In this document: positions 34,853 to 48,600 of the stretch, in pieces
How positions within the stretch are numbered: the first letter of the stretch is position 1
How the letters are laid out: each line of letters opens with the position of its first letter
From: Myrmaecium sp. VS I D KN 1
Lineage: Eukaryota; Ascomycota; Dothideomycetes; Valsariales; Valsariaceae
Assembly: GCA_019775845.1 (NCBI GenBank)
Contig: JADQAV010000022.1
Coordinates: 324,830 to 388,829 of the forward strand
Direction: 5' to 3'
Length of the DNA stretch: 64,000 nucleotides
Made by a program: the position numbers and the translations under genes
Notes under the pieces: model-generated
What the model was told of the DNA's origin: nothing
The model's database searches: none
The model's input: the letters and a program-made list of their open reading frames with translations, nothing else

Positions 34853-36202
34853 TCACCGCCAGCAAACTAACACCGTGACCAGCAGCACCAGCGACGAAAG
34901 CCACCCCATCTGGTGCTGTGGCAGGTTGACCCCACGACTAGCCTGCACCGCCACAGTCGTATTAACAAAGCCCGGTCCGCACGCGATATCCATCTGCTCA
35001 GCCGCAGACGCATACGTCTCACTAAGTGGCTGACTGCGATTCGCGGCAAAAGGCTGGTAGATAGCCATGGTCTCGCGCAGGCAATCGTTGCAGGTCTGAC
35101 GGTAGCCGCCGGGCAGGGCGACGCCCAGGGGCAGGTAGTACGGGTACACGTCCGCGACGGCGGAGGCGTTGGTGATGGCGTTGGCGTAGCCTGGCGGGCG
35201 AAGGAGGGTCAGCGGAGGAGAAGGAGAACTGCTTCCACCGGCGGAACGACTTACAGTAGCTTCCGGACGAGTCCTTTTGGCATGCGGCGAGGTAGAGCGG
35301 TTGGTAGGCGATGAGGCCGTTGTACGCTTGCACGACGGTCGGGTTGCCGTTGTCGTAGTCCGCGCCGCAGTTGCGTTCCCGGACGATCTGCTGCGCGTAG
35401 AAGGCCATGGCCGAGCGGCAGGTGTCGAACGAGACCGTGCAGGTGGCATCCAGGATCTGCGTGATCCGGACGAACGACCGCGACGCCTGGAAGAAACTGG
35501 CCGAGTTCTAGGGACCGTGAGGTGGTTAGAGAACATCGCTATCGCTTTTGCCCTTTCCTCTTACCCAGCACGTACCTGAAGCAGAAGAGAGAAGGGATGA
35601 CATGACGTAACCGTCTTGTTGCTGAGCAGTCCGTGGAAGAAATTATTACAAGAGGTCGTGATGTTCGCCCCGAGATTGGTATCGAACGGGACCGGAATCG
35701 AGGTCGTGGTAGAAACGGCGGACGAGGCGGTGGCGGCGGCGGATGCTGCGGTGCGCTTGTCCTTCGCCTTCGTGGGAGTGATCTCGATCTCCTCCTCCTC
35801 CTCCCCGTCCCCCAACGTCATCCGTGCGAAGAGTGCCGGCGGGTCGCTGTGATCGAAGAGCAGTCCTGGTGTGCGAGCGAGCCGGGCAAGAACGGGTGCG
35901 GGCGGTCTCCGGTTTCGAGCACCGTGTACGCGAGCGGACGAGACGGGAGCGCAGAAGAAGAGCAAGGTCAAGAGGAGCAGAGGAATCCACGGGCTGTGCA
36001 ACGGCGATGACGGGGACGAGGGAAAGAAGCTCTTCCGCGTTCTGCGGTCTCGCCTGGGACGCTGCCGCTCCGGTCTCTCGTGGCCATGGTGCGACGGGAC
36101 AACGTTGGGGAAGGATGGGTTTGGGCCGGGTTCCTGCGGGACGCGGACCGTTTGGCTCGACCGTGAACTACCATCCGAACCGGGTGCCTTGGACGTGCTC
36201 AT
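34853..36202 (-). CDS. DUF7729-type cell-surface protein, probably GPI- or membrane-anchored
   Basis: Three exons on the minus strand, 36202-35576, 35507-35255 and 35190-34853, with donors GTACGT and GTAAGT, give 405 residues. A hydrophobic stretch PWIPLLLLTLLFFCAPVSSA (about residues 73-92) would act as an internal signal anchor or late signal peptide. The conserved domain begins PVPFDTNLGANITTSCNNFF and continues with CHPFSLLLQ, NSASFFQASRSFVRITQILD, CGADYDNGNPTVVQAYNGL, YYLPLGVALPGGYRQTCNDC and AAEQMDIACGPGFVN. This pattern of paired cysteines and N-glycosylation sites is that of a mould family I know as DUF7729. The chain ends in a hydrophobic tail (GWLSSLVLLVTVLVCWR), as in GPI-anchor signals. 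Likely at the cell surface; function unknown. I started at the ATG at 36202 (MSTSKAPG); the frame is open further upstream without an ATG. Confidence 0.8.
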
Positions 36203-39200
36203 GTCTGCGGCACGAGCACATGGCCGTGAACGAGCTGGACGCGCGCGCTGGCTCCGGAGCGTAACCTGCAGGACGTTTCTTTCCACCACCCCGGACGGTG
36301 TTTCGGGAGGGTCGGGACGGTGCGAGCTCGCTCTGGATGCGGCGGCCGCTCACACAGTACGCGGGACGAGAGGAAAAGGGGGAGAGCGGATGGGACGCAC
36401 GACTGCCCCGAGGGGATGAAAGAGGAGTAACGAGTGACTGGAAGATCGATCAAATCAAAGCGAGAGCGAGTGACGATAGTTGGCAAACGATGTACAGAGA
36501 GAGGGACGAAGCGAGTTCCTCCCGCACCAACCCTGGGGACATGGTCATCAGGGGGGGCCGTGTAGGAGGTTAACAGCGGGTGTTATTATTATACGAACGG
36601 GCATACGCGACCAGGGGGCTGCGGCTCCCTTGGTCTCAAAACGGATGCCATACCGACTGGCGGTTTTGGACCTGCGACGGTCTGGAAGCGAGGAGGCTTG
36701 CCTCTAGCGACGAGATAGGAAAATGTCGATAAAGCCTCTGCCCGTTCTTCTCTCCCAGAGAATCTCGGCACCACCCAAAGAGTAGAGGTGAACCGGCGGC
36801 GCAGGTGTGCAGTGTACTACCGGTAGTAGCGAGCCTGTCTGTGTGTGTGTGTGTGCCTGAGCAAACGACATCGCTGCGAACCATGCATCCCTCCAACGGT
36901 TGCCGCCCTCCGCCTTTGCAGCCGCATGCATGCATGACATTGTGTCGCTCATCCTGTCGTGCCTCAGCTAATCAGGTCGTCGGGGGTTGACCGGACAGGG
37001 CCGTAGTGGGTCCGACAAACGACGACGCCAGATGTCTTGTCTGGTCTCTTTTTTTTTCCCAGGTTTCCACCGAGAACCCGTCGTCGACGCGAGGTTGACC
37101 AGTCACATTCGGTCTTCAACGGCCGGAAGCTGATCAGATCGTCCGGCCTCAGCTCACAGCCGAAAGCACGTGCGCCCGTCGCCATCAAGACGGATTATCG
37201 TTTTGCGTGGTCAAAGAAAAGATGAGAAAATGAAGAGAGAAAAAGAGGCCTCTGCGCGATTGCGAATAGTCGCGATGTGGAAAAAGGATGCCAGCGCACC
37301 CATGCCCCATGCCCCCAGCCGGCGGTGGGCAGCAGCAGCAGCAGCAGCGGCAGTTCGTTGCGGGGCTACCTCAAACTAGCGTCGCTAAACGTCTAGCTGC
37401 CGTTGACACAGCGCTGCCTGACCTGATGGTTGATGGAAGTTGGTGGATTTTGTCTCTGTCTGCCCCCTGGCCGATGATATTCGCGATTTCAGCCGAGACC
37501 AAGCGGCCTAGAAGCTGTCAGAATGCATGATCTGCTGTCCGTAAATACCATTCTTCAACGGTCGCGACGATGTGGATCGTTCTCAGGCCGCGGGGCCTCA
37601 CGTCCTCCATCCGCGCCGCGCCGCGCTCGCAAGCTCACATTGACATACTTACTCCGCATATTAACTCCATTCCCCCACGCTTGCTCCGCGCCATATAGCT
37701 GTCATCATGAAGTGGGGTACCTCAAGACTTGAAAGAGAGTGTGTGTGTCGTCTTGAACCCGTAATCCCCTACCTTCTTTCCTAAGGTTGGTTGTTGCTCG
37801 TATGATCCCGGGGTGAGATCCAATACCCCTCCCGTAGCCTTACCGACTGATCTAGCCCGCGAAACGGTCGATGATCGGCTGAAAGGAAATTATGGATGAG
37901 AAAGATCGCATTTCATCGAGGCGCGATGTGTTTTCTACAGGAGATGGTTTATTTTGTCAGGCCGGGGTGATCAAGGCATTCACAAACATCAGCTGCTTGT
38001 AGAAATCCATGTGAGGAACAAAAGGCAGCAGCCACCGCCGCCATACATGAGTAGGTATTCTTCCGACGCGGCTGTCGTGTATCACACACAACATTATGAA
38101 CTCGTAACCGCCAAGAGAGCAAAGTAAAGAAAAATGCGCCGATTCGTTCGGATAAAAACAAACAAAAAAAGAAAAGAGAAGAAAGGTATCGGCGTGGAAT
38201 GGGAATTAACATGTAGCAACTACGAATGCTATAAAACCTTCACTACTAATACGAATTTCGATCGGTAAAGAAGGCGTCAGAATGATAGCCGGATGGGCTT
38301 TTTGGCTGGTAAGTCTACTGGAACGATGTGGATAAGTTTTTCGGGCGCAGGATGGAGGGGGAGAGAGCGCGCTTGTATCGCCGATAGGGTGTGTATGAAT
38401 GTATGTATTTAGGCCACAGCCACGGCCAACACTCCTTCATTCAGTAAGAGAGACCTACCTCGTGAAGACGTACCGGACTGGTCCTCCGAAGACGGAGGAA
38501 CTTCCCCAGCTGCGCCACTCGATTCGAGGAGACCTGGGGAATATGGGGAGGCCAACCCAACATCAAGAGGGGTAAATCCAGCGGCTAGAGTCGAGTCCCC
38601 CCTCTCACAGCCATACATATAACAAGTACAGTATAGTGCGTATATACGTATGTACTCCAGCCAAGCCAACAGCAGATACGCCGTACCCCACCGCGACGAT
38701 AGGGGAGTAGCTTATGTACATACCTTCTTCTTCTATCGCCGGGAAAAGCCCGTGGCGCGCGCGATCCTGCAGGCATGTTTTCCAAGCCTAGAAAATCCTC
38801 TTCTCATCCTTCCCTACCTAGGTACCTTCTTCGCGACAGAAGCGAGAGAGAGCCCGACATGCAACATGCATATGCACATGCGCTCTCCCATCCCCCGGCC
38901 CCTCCCACACCCCCTGGTAAAAACGACCACTCTAGAACCCTAACGACACGTCCAGGATGAAAAAGAGAGAGGACGGCGGAAGGTCGGAGGGCTAGAATGT
39001 TTTTGTTGTAGGGGTTTTCCCCTCACACCCCCTTCCCCCACCCCCACCTCATGCCTACTACTACCCCGGTCAACCCCCAGTGTTGTTGTTCGCTGTCCGT
39101 TTTGTGTCCTTCTCCTAGATCGCGATGCCGACGATCCGCTTTTGCCCGAAGGCGGGTTGGATGGATGGATGAATAGAGAAACAGCTTCAACGACGTGGCC

Positions 39201-40234
39201 ATTGGGTGGGAACGGGGAAGATGGCAAGGTTGAAAGAACCAGACCACCCGCCGACTTTTTTTTTCTATCTTCCCCAGGATATCATTTTAGTTAGCGAGTC
39301 TGGGGGGGAATGGAGAAATGTAAATCGGATTGCTTTCTCCCCACGGTGACGGTGTGCCGGGCTCGTGGATAGAATGTGGTTGGTGATCGACTGTAAGTCT
39401 GAGGTGGTGGTGGTGGTAGAGGAGGGTTAGAGGAGAGAGAAAAGAGAGAGGGAATGGGGGAATGGGGAGAATGGGATGGAGGTTGGGGTGTCGGGGGAAG
39501 GGCGGAGGCTCGAAGAACGCCCCGCGGGAGGGCGGGAGGGCGAAAGGGGCAATCCCGAGTTAGCGGTCCGGTCGTTAGGGGAAGGCCTGCCAGGACTAGG
39601 ATGCATTACACGTTTCTCCACTCTCCACGCCCATCGACGCTAAAAGTTAACGTTAGCACAGGTACCTTTAGCCTGGCTGCCTGCCTGGCTGGCCTTCAAC
39701 GACGCCTCGACTCTCTCACTCTCACACACTCTCTCTCACTCTCTGCCTGGATGCCGTGGATGCCCAGCCTAACCTATCACTATCACTCCAATCTTCCTGC
39801 TAACCGTCCGGCTTACGCTCACCCACCTCTTCTCCTTGTGCACCCACCCACACTCCAACACTCCCACACTCTCCCACACACTCCAACCTTCCTCCGCCAT
39901 TGCTGCCCCACACTCACGATGGCGCCGTCCTCGGGGCTGATGGCAGCAAAAATTCGCGTTCATGTCCGGAGGAGCACTGCACCCGTCACATGCCCTCCTC
40001 CCTCCTCCCTCATTCCTCTCGCCCCTCTCCGGCTCCCTTAAAGCCTGCGCTGTCTGCTCGTCCTTGGTCGTCGACATCCTCTTCCTCCTCCCTTCTCACA
40101 CATCCACTCCATTTTGCCTTCACTTCCCTCCCCTCCCCCCCCCATCTCCCTCTCCTCCCCTCCACCACGTTGTCCCCGCTGGCGCTGCTTGCCCCCCTCC
40201 CCTCAGAGCCCCCGTACTCGGAGACCCAGCCACC
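36203..40234. other. 4-kb non-coding gap between divergent genes
   Basis: This is one of the largest gene-free stretches outside the retrotransposon. It holds a GT microsatellite (about 36835-36855), a CAG microsatellite (about 37330-37350), an AT-richer part (37880-38400), and from about 39640 to 40234 a strongly C/T-rich leader that runs into the glycerol kinase ATG. Open frames such as 38650-38943 and 39454-40041 show no family features. A small secreted-protein gene with introns or a non-coding RNA could be missed by eye. Confidence 0.45.
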
Positions 40235-42224
40235 ATGAACGCCACACATTCCCAAGAGGCCTTCGTGGGCGCAATTGACCAGGGCACGACCTCCTCCAGA
40301 TTCCTCATCTTCAACCGGGAAGGGGAAATCGTGGCGAAGCACCAGATCGAATTCACACAGCACTTCCCCAACTCAGGGTATGGTCGTTCGCACCCGCTAC
40401 CGGCCCCACGTCACGCTGACCCCTTTCCAGATGGCACGAGCACGACCCAATGGAGCTCGTGCAGTCCGTTGAGACGTGCATTGAGAAGGCTGTCGAGCAA
40501 TTTGAAGAGCTGGGCTACTCCCGTGACAGCATCCGGTCCGTCGGGATCACCAACCAACGAGAGACCACCTTGGTCTGGGACAGGGAGACGGGCATTCCTC
40601 TCTACAACGCCATCGTGTGGACCGACACCCGCACCCAGCACCTCGTGCGTGAATTGAAGGCTCGCCCCGGGGCTGAGCGATTGAAAGAGATCTGCGGCAT
40701 CCCCCTTTCCACCTACCCTTCCTGCGCCAAGCTCCTCTGGTTACTCGACAACTGCCCGCCCGTGCGGATGGCCTACGAAGACGGCCGTCTGGCGTTCGGT
40801 ACCGTCGATACCTGGCTGGTCTACAAGCTGAACGGCGGCTCCGTTAACAACGTCTTCGTGACCGACCCGACCAACGCCTCCCGGACCATGTTCATGAACC
40901 TCTCGACGCTCAAGTACGACGACTGGCTTCTCGACTTCTTCGGGCTCAACGTCGGCAAGGTCCACCTCCCGAAGATTGTGGATTCCGCCGATGCGCGCGC
41001 ATATGGCCGGTTCGCGTCCGGGCCGCTGCATGGCACGAGCATCGCGGGCTGCCTCGGCGATCAATCGGCCGCCCTGGTCGGACAAAAGGGGTTCTCGCCC
41101 GGTCTAGCCAAGAACACCTATGGCACCGGCTGCTTCCTGCTCTACAACGTCGGCGACCAGCCCGTTATCTCGAAGCACGGCCTGCTCGCCACGGTCGCCT
41201 ACGTATTCGATGGTCGACCTGTGTACGCGCTCGAGGGCAGCATTGCCGTCGCTGGATCCGGCATCAAGTTTCTGCAGAACAACCTCGAGATGCTCGAGCG
41301 CTCGGGCGAGGTGAACGAGCTGGCCGCCTCCGTCGAGGACAACGGTGGCGTCGTTTTCGTGACGGCGTTCAGCGGCCTTTTCGCGCCGTACTGGATTGAT
41401 GATGCGAAGGGAACTATCTGTAAGTGCTGCACGTCATCGCCCACCTGTCAGGCTAACGCTAACGTTCGGATTCCTTCCCGCCAGTCGGCATCACGCTCAA
41501 CACCTCGAAGGGCCACATCGCCCGCGCGACTCTCGAAGCCACCTGCTTCCAGACCAAGGCCATCCTGGACGCCATGCAACTAGACTCGGGCCACCGGCTC
41601 GCTGAGCTCGCGGTGGACGGCGGCATGTCCAACAGCGACATCTGCATGCAGACGCAGGCCGACATCGTCGGCATCCCCGTGTACCGGCCGCGGATGCGCG
41701 AGACGACCGCGCTCGGTGCCGCGATCGCGGCCGGCCTGGCCGTGGGCTTCTGGCGCAACTTCGCCGAGCTGCGGGACGTGAACCGGTCGGGCGGGGTGGT
41801 GTTCCAGCCGAAAATCGGAGCGGAGCAGCGCGACGCGATGTTCCGGACGTGGAGCAAGGCGGTGGAGAAGTGCCGGGGCTGGGTGGACGTGGACGGGGCG
41901 GCGGCGGCGGCGACGGCGGCGGGCGTGCCCGAGATCAGCCAGGCGCTGGTGCCGGATACGCGGCCGAGCCTGAAGGTGCCTGGCTTCGACGAGCGCCGGG
42001 ACAGCGGGATCGCGGGCATGGAGGACCAGGGCCGCCCGCAGCTGCGCGCGCCCGGCTACGGCTACGGCGGCGCGGCGGCGGCGTCGTACGGCTCCTCCTT
42101 CGCCGCTGGCGACCCGCTCGACGACGCGGACGAGGAGGACTTGCAGCTTGAGTTGCGCAAGCTGGAGATCCTTCAGCGGCTTAAGCGGATGCGGAGGGCG
42201 CGCGCGGTGGGGGTGATGGCTTGA
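40235..42224 (+). CDS. GUT1: Glycerol kinase
   Basis: Three exons, 40235-40377, 40431-41419 and 41485-42224, give 623 residues. The ATP-site phosphate loop is [15 protein letters not shown] (residues about 11-25). Exon 2 begins in [13 protein letters not shown], the glycerol-binding part, with [19 protein letters not shown] and [14 protein letters not shown]-family signatures are [15 protein letters not shown] and, across intron 2, the join [18 protein letters not shown], then [20 protein letters not shown] and [19 protein letters not shown]. By family knowledge it phosphorylates glycerol to glycerol-3-phosphate, the first step of cytosolic glycerol use. It is about 100 residues longer than bacterial GlpK; the extra is a C-terminal tail (after about residue 535) rich in Ala/Gly/Tyr, ending in a charged helix [19 protein letters not shown]. 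Donors are GTATGG and GTAAGT. Confidence 0.96.
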
Positions 42225-45200
42225 GTGCTCTTCCATCATCACAGCATCATGACCCTTTTTTTTGCAGCGCTTTACACGGAGGAGCATCGGATAATCGTTT
42301 CAAAAGTCGGGGCGTATGATTCCCGCGGGATGATTATGGGATGGGATGGGTATGGATGGAATTGGGTTTCTCGTTTTCGAGCGTTCTCGTTTTTCTTTCT
42401 GGTTGAGACATACTTAATCACTAATTAATCCTTCATCCACTCATGTCTTCTCTCTATCATCTACGTCTCTAAGAAATCACCAGTAACAAAAAGAGCACAA
42501 GAAAGAAGACAGATAACGAAGGGCTGCTTTGCTTCGACCCCGTCTTCCTCCGCGTGTGCGTGTGTCAGCGAAGCCGCCCAACAACCACAATAGGAAATCC
42601 ACGATCCCCTCCCCCTTCCTTCCTCACCCCTGGTCTGGAAAGAAGTGGGGGTGCATGGGGGGGTTGGGGTTTCGAGTGGGGGCGGGGTCCGAGCGTCCTT
42701 CCTCTTACTCCGTCCGTGCGGGCCCGGGAGCGCGGTGAACTTGGGCCGCCGTGGGCATTGGCAGATGTGGCACATGATGGGAACTTTTTTTTTTGCGCTG
42801 TGCTGGGCTGGAGGTGTTGTTCATTGTTCGTTGTTCGCTTGCTGGGGTTGCAGCCCCCCCATGGGGGTTGCGGATTTTACTCCCCCGAAGATGTTTCCAT
42901 TTCATGTTTACATTTCCCCTTTTGTTTGTGTGTTCTATTTTTTCTTTCTCTCTTTTGCGCTTGATGCATTCCCCGTACGGTACGGAGAGTAATTATCTGG
43001 CGGTGGCTTCGAAGAACCATGGATGAAGAGTGCCTCGTTCCCGTTGCGCGTCCCGGCAGTCGATTTCTATCTTTAGAAAACCTCCCATTTTCAAGGGGCA
43101 AAAAACTGAAAATTCGGATGGTTCATGTGAACAAGTCTGCCGGGAGGAAGGATTGGGAATAAGTGGGGAAGGAGGTGTTTGCGCCATTCAATGTTTTCGG
43201 CTTTTTTGTTTTGGAGAGTCTGGAAGGATGGAAGCTGAGCGCTTTTCTTTCTTCACGTGGGGTTTTGCGGGTGGTCGGTGCGGAAATGAGGGAGGTGCTT
43301 GCAGTACTCCGTAGGGACACACTGTCTTCGTGATCCGTACCACCGGCGGGATCGGGGATCGATATCGGACGTCCATCCATCACGTTTTCCACCGGTCCCG
43401 TCTGCTTTTCCTCCTGTTTGCGGTGCCCAAGTCAAGAATCTCCAGACGAATGGGCGAAACACCACCGGCTTTCGCTCACGAAAAAAAGAAAAAAAAAAAA
43501 TAAAAATAAAAAAAAACAGAAGAAGAGTGAACTACACCCTCATCTCCTCCGCAATCTACCCCTTGCACGCCCGGCCCCATCCGCACCTCGAGCAATTCCA
43601 AGCTCATTCACCAGCCTCACCCGCGAGCGCCAAATCCGACCAGCCGTCGATCCGAGCGTGCTGCCCACGCGACCTCCGCCCCTTCCCCCATAATCATGCG
43701 GCGCAGACGAGAGCCGCGTCACAGTCGGTTTGTATGTACATAAGGCAAGGCGTCTGTGTGTGTGCATGACCGTTTAACCATCGACGTTTGCCGATCGCGG
43801 ACATGGGATTCGGGGGGGATCTTTCTGCCTTGTTCAATTGCGCGCGCTGTCGCTGAGTCGAGCTGAGCTCGGAACGCGACGACGGGACCTCAATAAGCAT
43901 TTGGGTTCTCGAACAACCCCCTTTCAATGGCATCCTCCAGGTTCTCTCTTCCCCTTGGTGAAGGTTGGGGCCTGAACCGGGCCGATATCCCCGCGTACGC
44001 CCCATGGGCAGGAGGCTGAGTGGCTGAGTTTTCAACCCACCAAACCCCCACGTCCGCCTATCCCCACCCCCACCCCCACCCACCCCGGGACAGAGACAGG
44101 ACAGGACCCGCTCACAGTGGGCTTGCTTTCCTTCCTCCATCCTTCCATTCCCCTCATGCCTCTGCTCCCTATCAAGCACGTTGCCAGCCACATCGGCACG
44201 CAGGCGCGCACGTACACTCCGGCCAGGCGAAAACAAGAGAAGCAAAGACAAAGAAGTTCCACCAATCATCGTTTACCTATTGTCTTCTCTGTTTCTCCTC
44301 CTCTTCTGTTCTCTTGCGGGCTCTGCTCCGAGCCACTTACATGAGGTACCTAGGTAGCTTTGGTGATTTACAGCACATACCTATGTACTCACGGCGGAGG
44401 CCGGATATCGGATGTCGGATGTCGGGCATTGAGCGTTGTTGCGTCGTAGTGGTAGTCGTGACAGAGGAACGCCCCGTGAAACCCAGCTGACGCGTTCAGA
44501 TCTCAGGATCGAAGTGCCAGAGCGAGTGAGTGAATGAGTAATCGTCAAACAAGGCCGGCGGGAGGAGGGGGAAGTGTGTGTCTATAAGTGTTCTCCGCTT
44601 ACGCCTAAGGAACACACCCCCGCCTCCCCCGCTATCACCTTCCTTCCACACCTCGATGTGCGATCCCGATCGCTTTCGTTTTCTTGTGTATGGTCTGAAG
44701 TAGTACTCAGTACTCGCCACATGCGAAACGAAAGGGGGAATGCTGATTCTGATGCTGATGCTGATGCTGATGTTGGATGTGGATGATGATGTGTATGTGC
44801 TACTTGAGTGCTTGTGGATCGACCGATCGATCGCAGGGGACGGGATGGGATGGGATGGGATAGGACGGCGGCCTGGCGGTGGCGAGTGCAGCGTGTCGGG
44901 TGTGTGCCGATATCACTTTCATGCTTGCTCTTAATGGGCATTGGTTTTCAAACAACAACGCACTCTGATTTGATTCTTGTGTTGGTAGTTGTTCAGTCTT
45001 CTATCTTACCCCGCGGGACAGGACAAACGCCCTCACCCTTCCCCATCTCCAGTCTCCAAGCGCAGACAATGATCAACAACTTCCGCACATCCCGATCAAG
45101 AACGATCACAGCCCAGGATTCCCTTTTAGTGACACGAATTGACAGCTCTCCACCTCCCGTCAGCAAGAACTAAGCGAGCAGGACCTCCCACCAGCCCGCC

Positions 45201-45484
45201 CGCCCGTCCGTCCTCCGAACGCGGAAGGGAACCTATAGGTAAGCCACAAAGAGGCGCGGGAGCGGCACTCACACTCCAAAGCCCGCCCGTCGGATGGCAC
45301 CATCCGACCACCCGTAACCGCCCGCTTACCTATGTACCTTAACCTTACCCCCACCTCTCCGACCCCCCACACTCACCTGGCCAAACCCCGCCGTTACCGG
45401 CCCCCCGCTCCTGCTACGCCACGCCCGGCTACAGGACATCTCAACACTGTCCATGGAAGCTGCCGCGGCTCTTATCCGGCTATA
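42225..45484. other. 3.3-kb gene-free gap between glycerol kinase and the retrotransposon
   Basis: No coding region is supported. It contains A-rich DNA at 43480-43520, a CACGTGGGG site at 43254-43262, a hexamer microsatellite at 44742-44775, and a CCCCACCC cluster at 44058-44086. Many open frames here are Pro/Ser/His-rich composition by-products. The DNA stays GC-rich up to about 45480 and then changes abruptly to AT. Confidence 0.45.
44742..44775. repeat. TGATGC hexamer microsatellite
   Basis: About five units of CTGATG/CTGATT in a row continue into GGATGTGGATGATGATG. It is simple sequence in a gene-free gap. Confidence 0.7.
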
Positions 45485-45644
45485 TAGAATAGGTAACAAA
45501 TAGAAGCCGTCTAGATAACGCACGTAACTATATCCTTAGTATTACGTATAAATATAATACCTATAGATAGGCAGTATTATAATAAATAATATAAGTATTA
45601 TAACTACTATATATAAGCTCTACTCTTCTATATTTAAAAGGTTA
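45485..45644 (+). repeat. Left LTR of the copia fossil
   Basis: This 160-bp direct repeat is alignable end to end with 50488-50648, with about 20 differences and one small indel. The outer edge abuts GC-rich host DNA. The inner edge runs into the primer-binding-like site, so its exact end is uncertain by about 5 bp. Confidence 0.85.
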
Positions 45645-48600
45645 TAAGCCTAGGTTAGTACCTAGATAAGCCCTATAGATTCCTTTAACTATATATATAA
45701 ATACTCGTATAAAGGTACTAATAGAAGTAAATAAAATACTACTAAAATTTTAATAGTTTAAGTAGGCTAGCTTAGAAGCCTTAGAGTTTTTACTAAATAA
45801 TAAAAGTAGTACTATAAATAGCCTATAAGATATCCCCTTTAGTAAAATATAATATAATAAGGATATTAGTAATACTAGCTATACCTAAACTACTTTAACT
45901 CCTAGTACTCTTAAAAGTAAAGCTCCTAAAAGTATTCTAGCTTATAAAATATAAGAAATAAATATAATAGACGGGCTAGAAGATCTCCTAAGAATAATTA
46001 AAGTTTTATACTATACTAAAGCTAAATAAGATATAACTAAAGCTACTAACCTTAGTCCTCTATATATAAAAGACCCTAAACTTAATATATAAAAGCCTTA
46101 AAGTAAAAGAAAGTAAGATACTAATTAAGAATTAAGCTTAAAATATTTCTTACTTAAAAGAATAGCTACCCGCCGTCGGTAGTACGCCGATAAAGAAGAT
46201 AAACCCTAGCGGATTATTCTATAAGACCTAGAAATTATTATAATAATCTCTTAAGTATATATAAGTACTACTACTTATATAAACCTCCTAAAACTAGAAG
46301 AATATAATAACTAGGGTAAATTCTATAATATACTTAAAAATACTATACTCTCGAAAAGAGTTACTAATCTACTTAAAAACTATTTTAAGGAACTAGATAA
46401 ACCTAAAGAAGAATATAGTAATACTAATTAAAATCGCTATATTAAAAGCTTTACTATCTTTAAACGATAAAATAATACTCTTCTTATTATATTATTATAA
46501 TTAAGAAACGATATTCTAAGTACCTATAAAATAAAATCTTTTTAAACTAAATATACTTAGTACGTAAGGTATTTATTATTCTTAAAGAAGCCTATAAATA
46601 AAAAGGGGGGAATATTATATAGAAATATATTATTAACTTAAATAGCCTTACCTTAAATACCTAATAGAATATAGAGGAATATACTAATAGATTTAAAGAG
46701 CTTTATAGAAAGATTAAATATATAGAACTTAAATAGACCTACTTAGAGGAGCTCTACTATCTATACTTCCTTTATAAGCTAGGAGTTTACTTTTTAACCT
46801 AACGTAGCTTATTATTCTAACACTACTATATTATTAGCTTAGGCCTTAGGTTATACTTATTACTAGATAAGATAGTTAACCTTATAAGTAATAAGTTTAC
46901 TAAGCTCTAAACTAAAGGGGATAAGAAATATAATAGCCTTATTACTTATTTTAACTTTATTAACTATAGATAAGGAGCCTAATATAGCTAAGAAAAAGGC
47001 CGCAGTAACTACCTTAGTATATATAAAAGAATAATCTATATTAAGCCGCCTATATATACTAGCTCCTACTAGAAGATATACTTAATATATAGATAGATAG
47101 ATAGCTCTAGTAATTATAAAGATAAAAGCTATTAGGAATAATACTTAGAACTATTATTATCTAGCTTCTCGCTCAGCTATAAGGCTTAAGATAGCTTCCT
47201 TAACTAGTTTAAAAAATTACGATTTAATACTATTAGTAACGCCTATATAAGGTTATAAGCCTATACTACTAACGTAGAACCCCTAAGTACTTCTTTTAAT
47301 CTTATAATTAATAATTTACTATTACGCTTTAAAGTATTTATAGCTTTACTAGCTAGTAGTATTAGGTATTTCCGTAAATTTAATTAGATTCTTAACTCTA
47401 AAGTAAGCTATTATATTACCTACCGTTTTAAATTTTTCTAAGACTTTATCCTATTCTTAACTCTACTCCTAGTAAACGGATATAATAAAGGCTTTACTAT
47501 AATAACTAGTAGTATAATTACTATAACTATTACCTAGCCCGAGGGTATTAGTAACTAATACTTATATAAATCCTCCTAGTACTACGAATAAATACTAACC
47601 TCCTAGTAATTAGTTAATTCTTAAATATATAAGGTTTTAAAATACGTTAAAATAGTACTAGAGCCTACCTATATTAGTATACTTAAAGCCCCTTTAATAT
47701 AAGATAGATAAATATCCTTACTAGTACTTAAGTTAAATATATATATAAGCTAAATTACTACCTTAGCTATACTACTCCTTAATAGGCCCTACTATCTAAT
47801 TCTACGCTAATTACTATTTTCCTTACTACTTATACTAGTAATATAATTCCCCTATATATATAGTACTAACAGCTAGGCTACCTTAGTCTAAATAACGTTT
47901 AACGCTTCTAAAAGCTTATAATAAGTATTAAGATTACTCCCTTTTAAGAGTATAAATAGCTCTCCTACGTATTATATATACTAGAAAAGGGTAAGGCCTA
48001 AAATAAGTTTATAATACTAGAATAAGTACTATATCCCCTAGAGCTTATTTATAGAGACCTAGGTAGCTTAATTAAATTAGTAGTTACTATAGGCGAATAG
48101 TACTATCTTAAGCTAATTAATAACCTTACTTACTATACCTAAATTATTATACTTATTATAAAAGCTAATACTTACTATACCTTCCGTAATTAGGCCTAGC
48201 TTATTAAGAATAACTATAGCCTAATAATAGGTTGTTTTCGCTCGGATATAAGTAGTAAGTTTATAAACTAAAGAATAGTTAAGTAGTTTACCTAATAAAG
48301 TATTAAATAGGAGCTTATAGTACCTTACTACCTAGAATAAAATAGTATTACTAAAAGAGGCTATCTTACGCTTTAAGATAGAGTCCGAGTAATACTTATA
48401 AATAATAGACTACTAAAGTATATATAAAATAAGCTTATTAAAACTACCTACTATTTAAAGAATTATAGCTTAACTTCTAGCTTAATTATAACTTCTTATA
48501 AAGTATAAATAAGTTACTAACCTAACCTAGCCTATCTATACTATATTAGCTACTATACTTATAAACTTATTCTTATATTAATATACTTAAAGAAGCTAGA

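Noticed and set aside
34853-42224. A secondary-metabolite or defence gene cluster around the DUF8004/DUF7729/glycerol-kinase region
   Set aside because: No polyketide synthase, peptide synthetase, terpene cyclase, P450, NLR-type or toxin-like gene is present; neighbours are housekeeping or single unknown genes.
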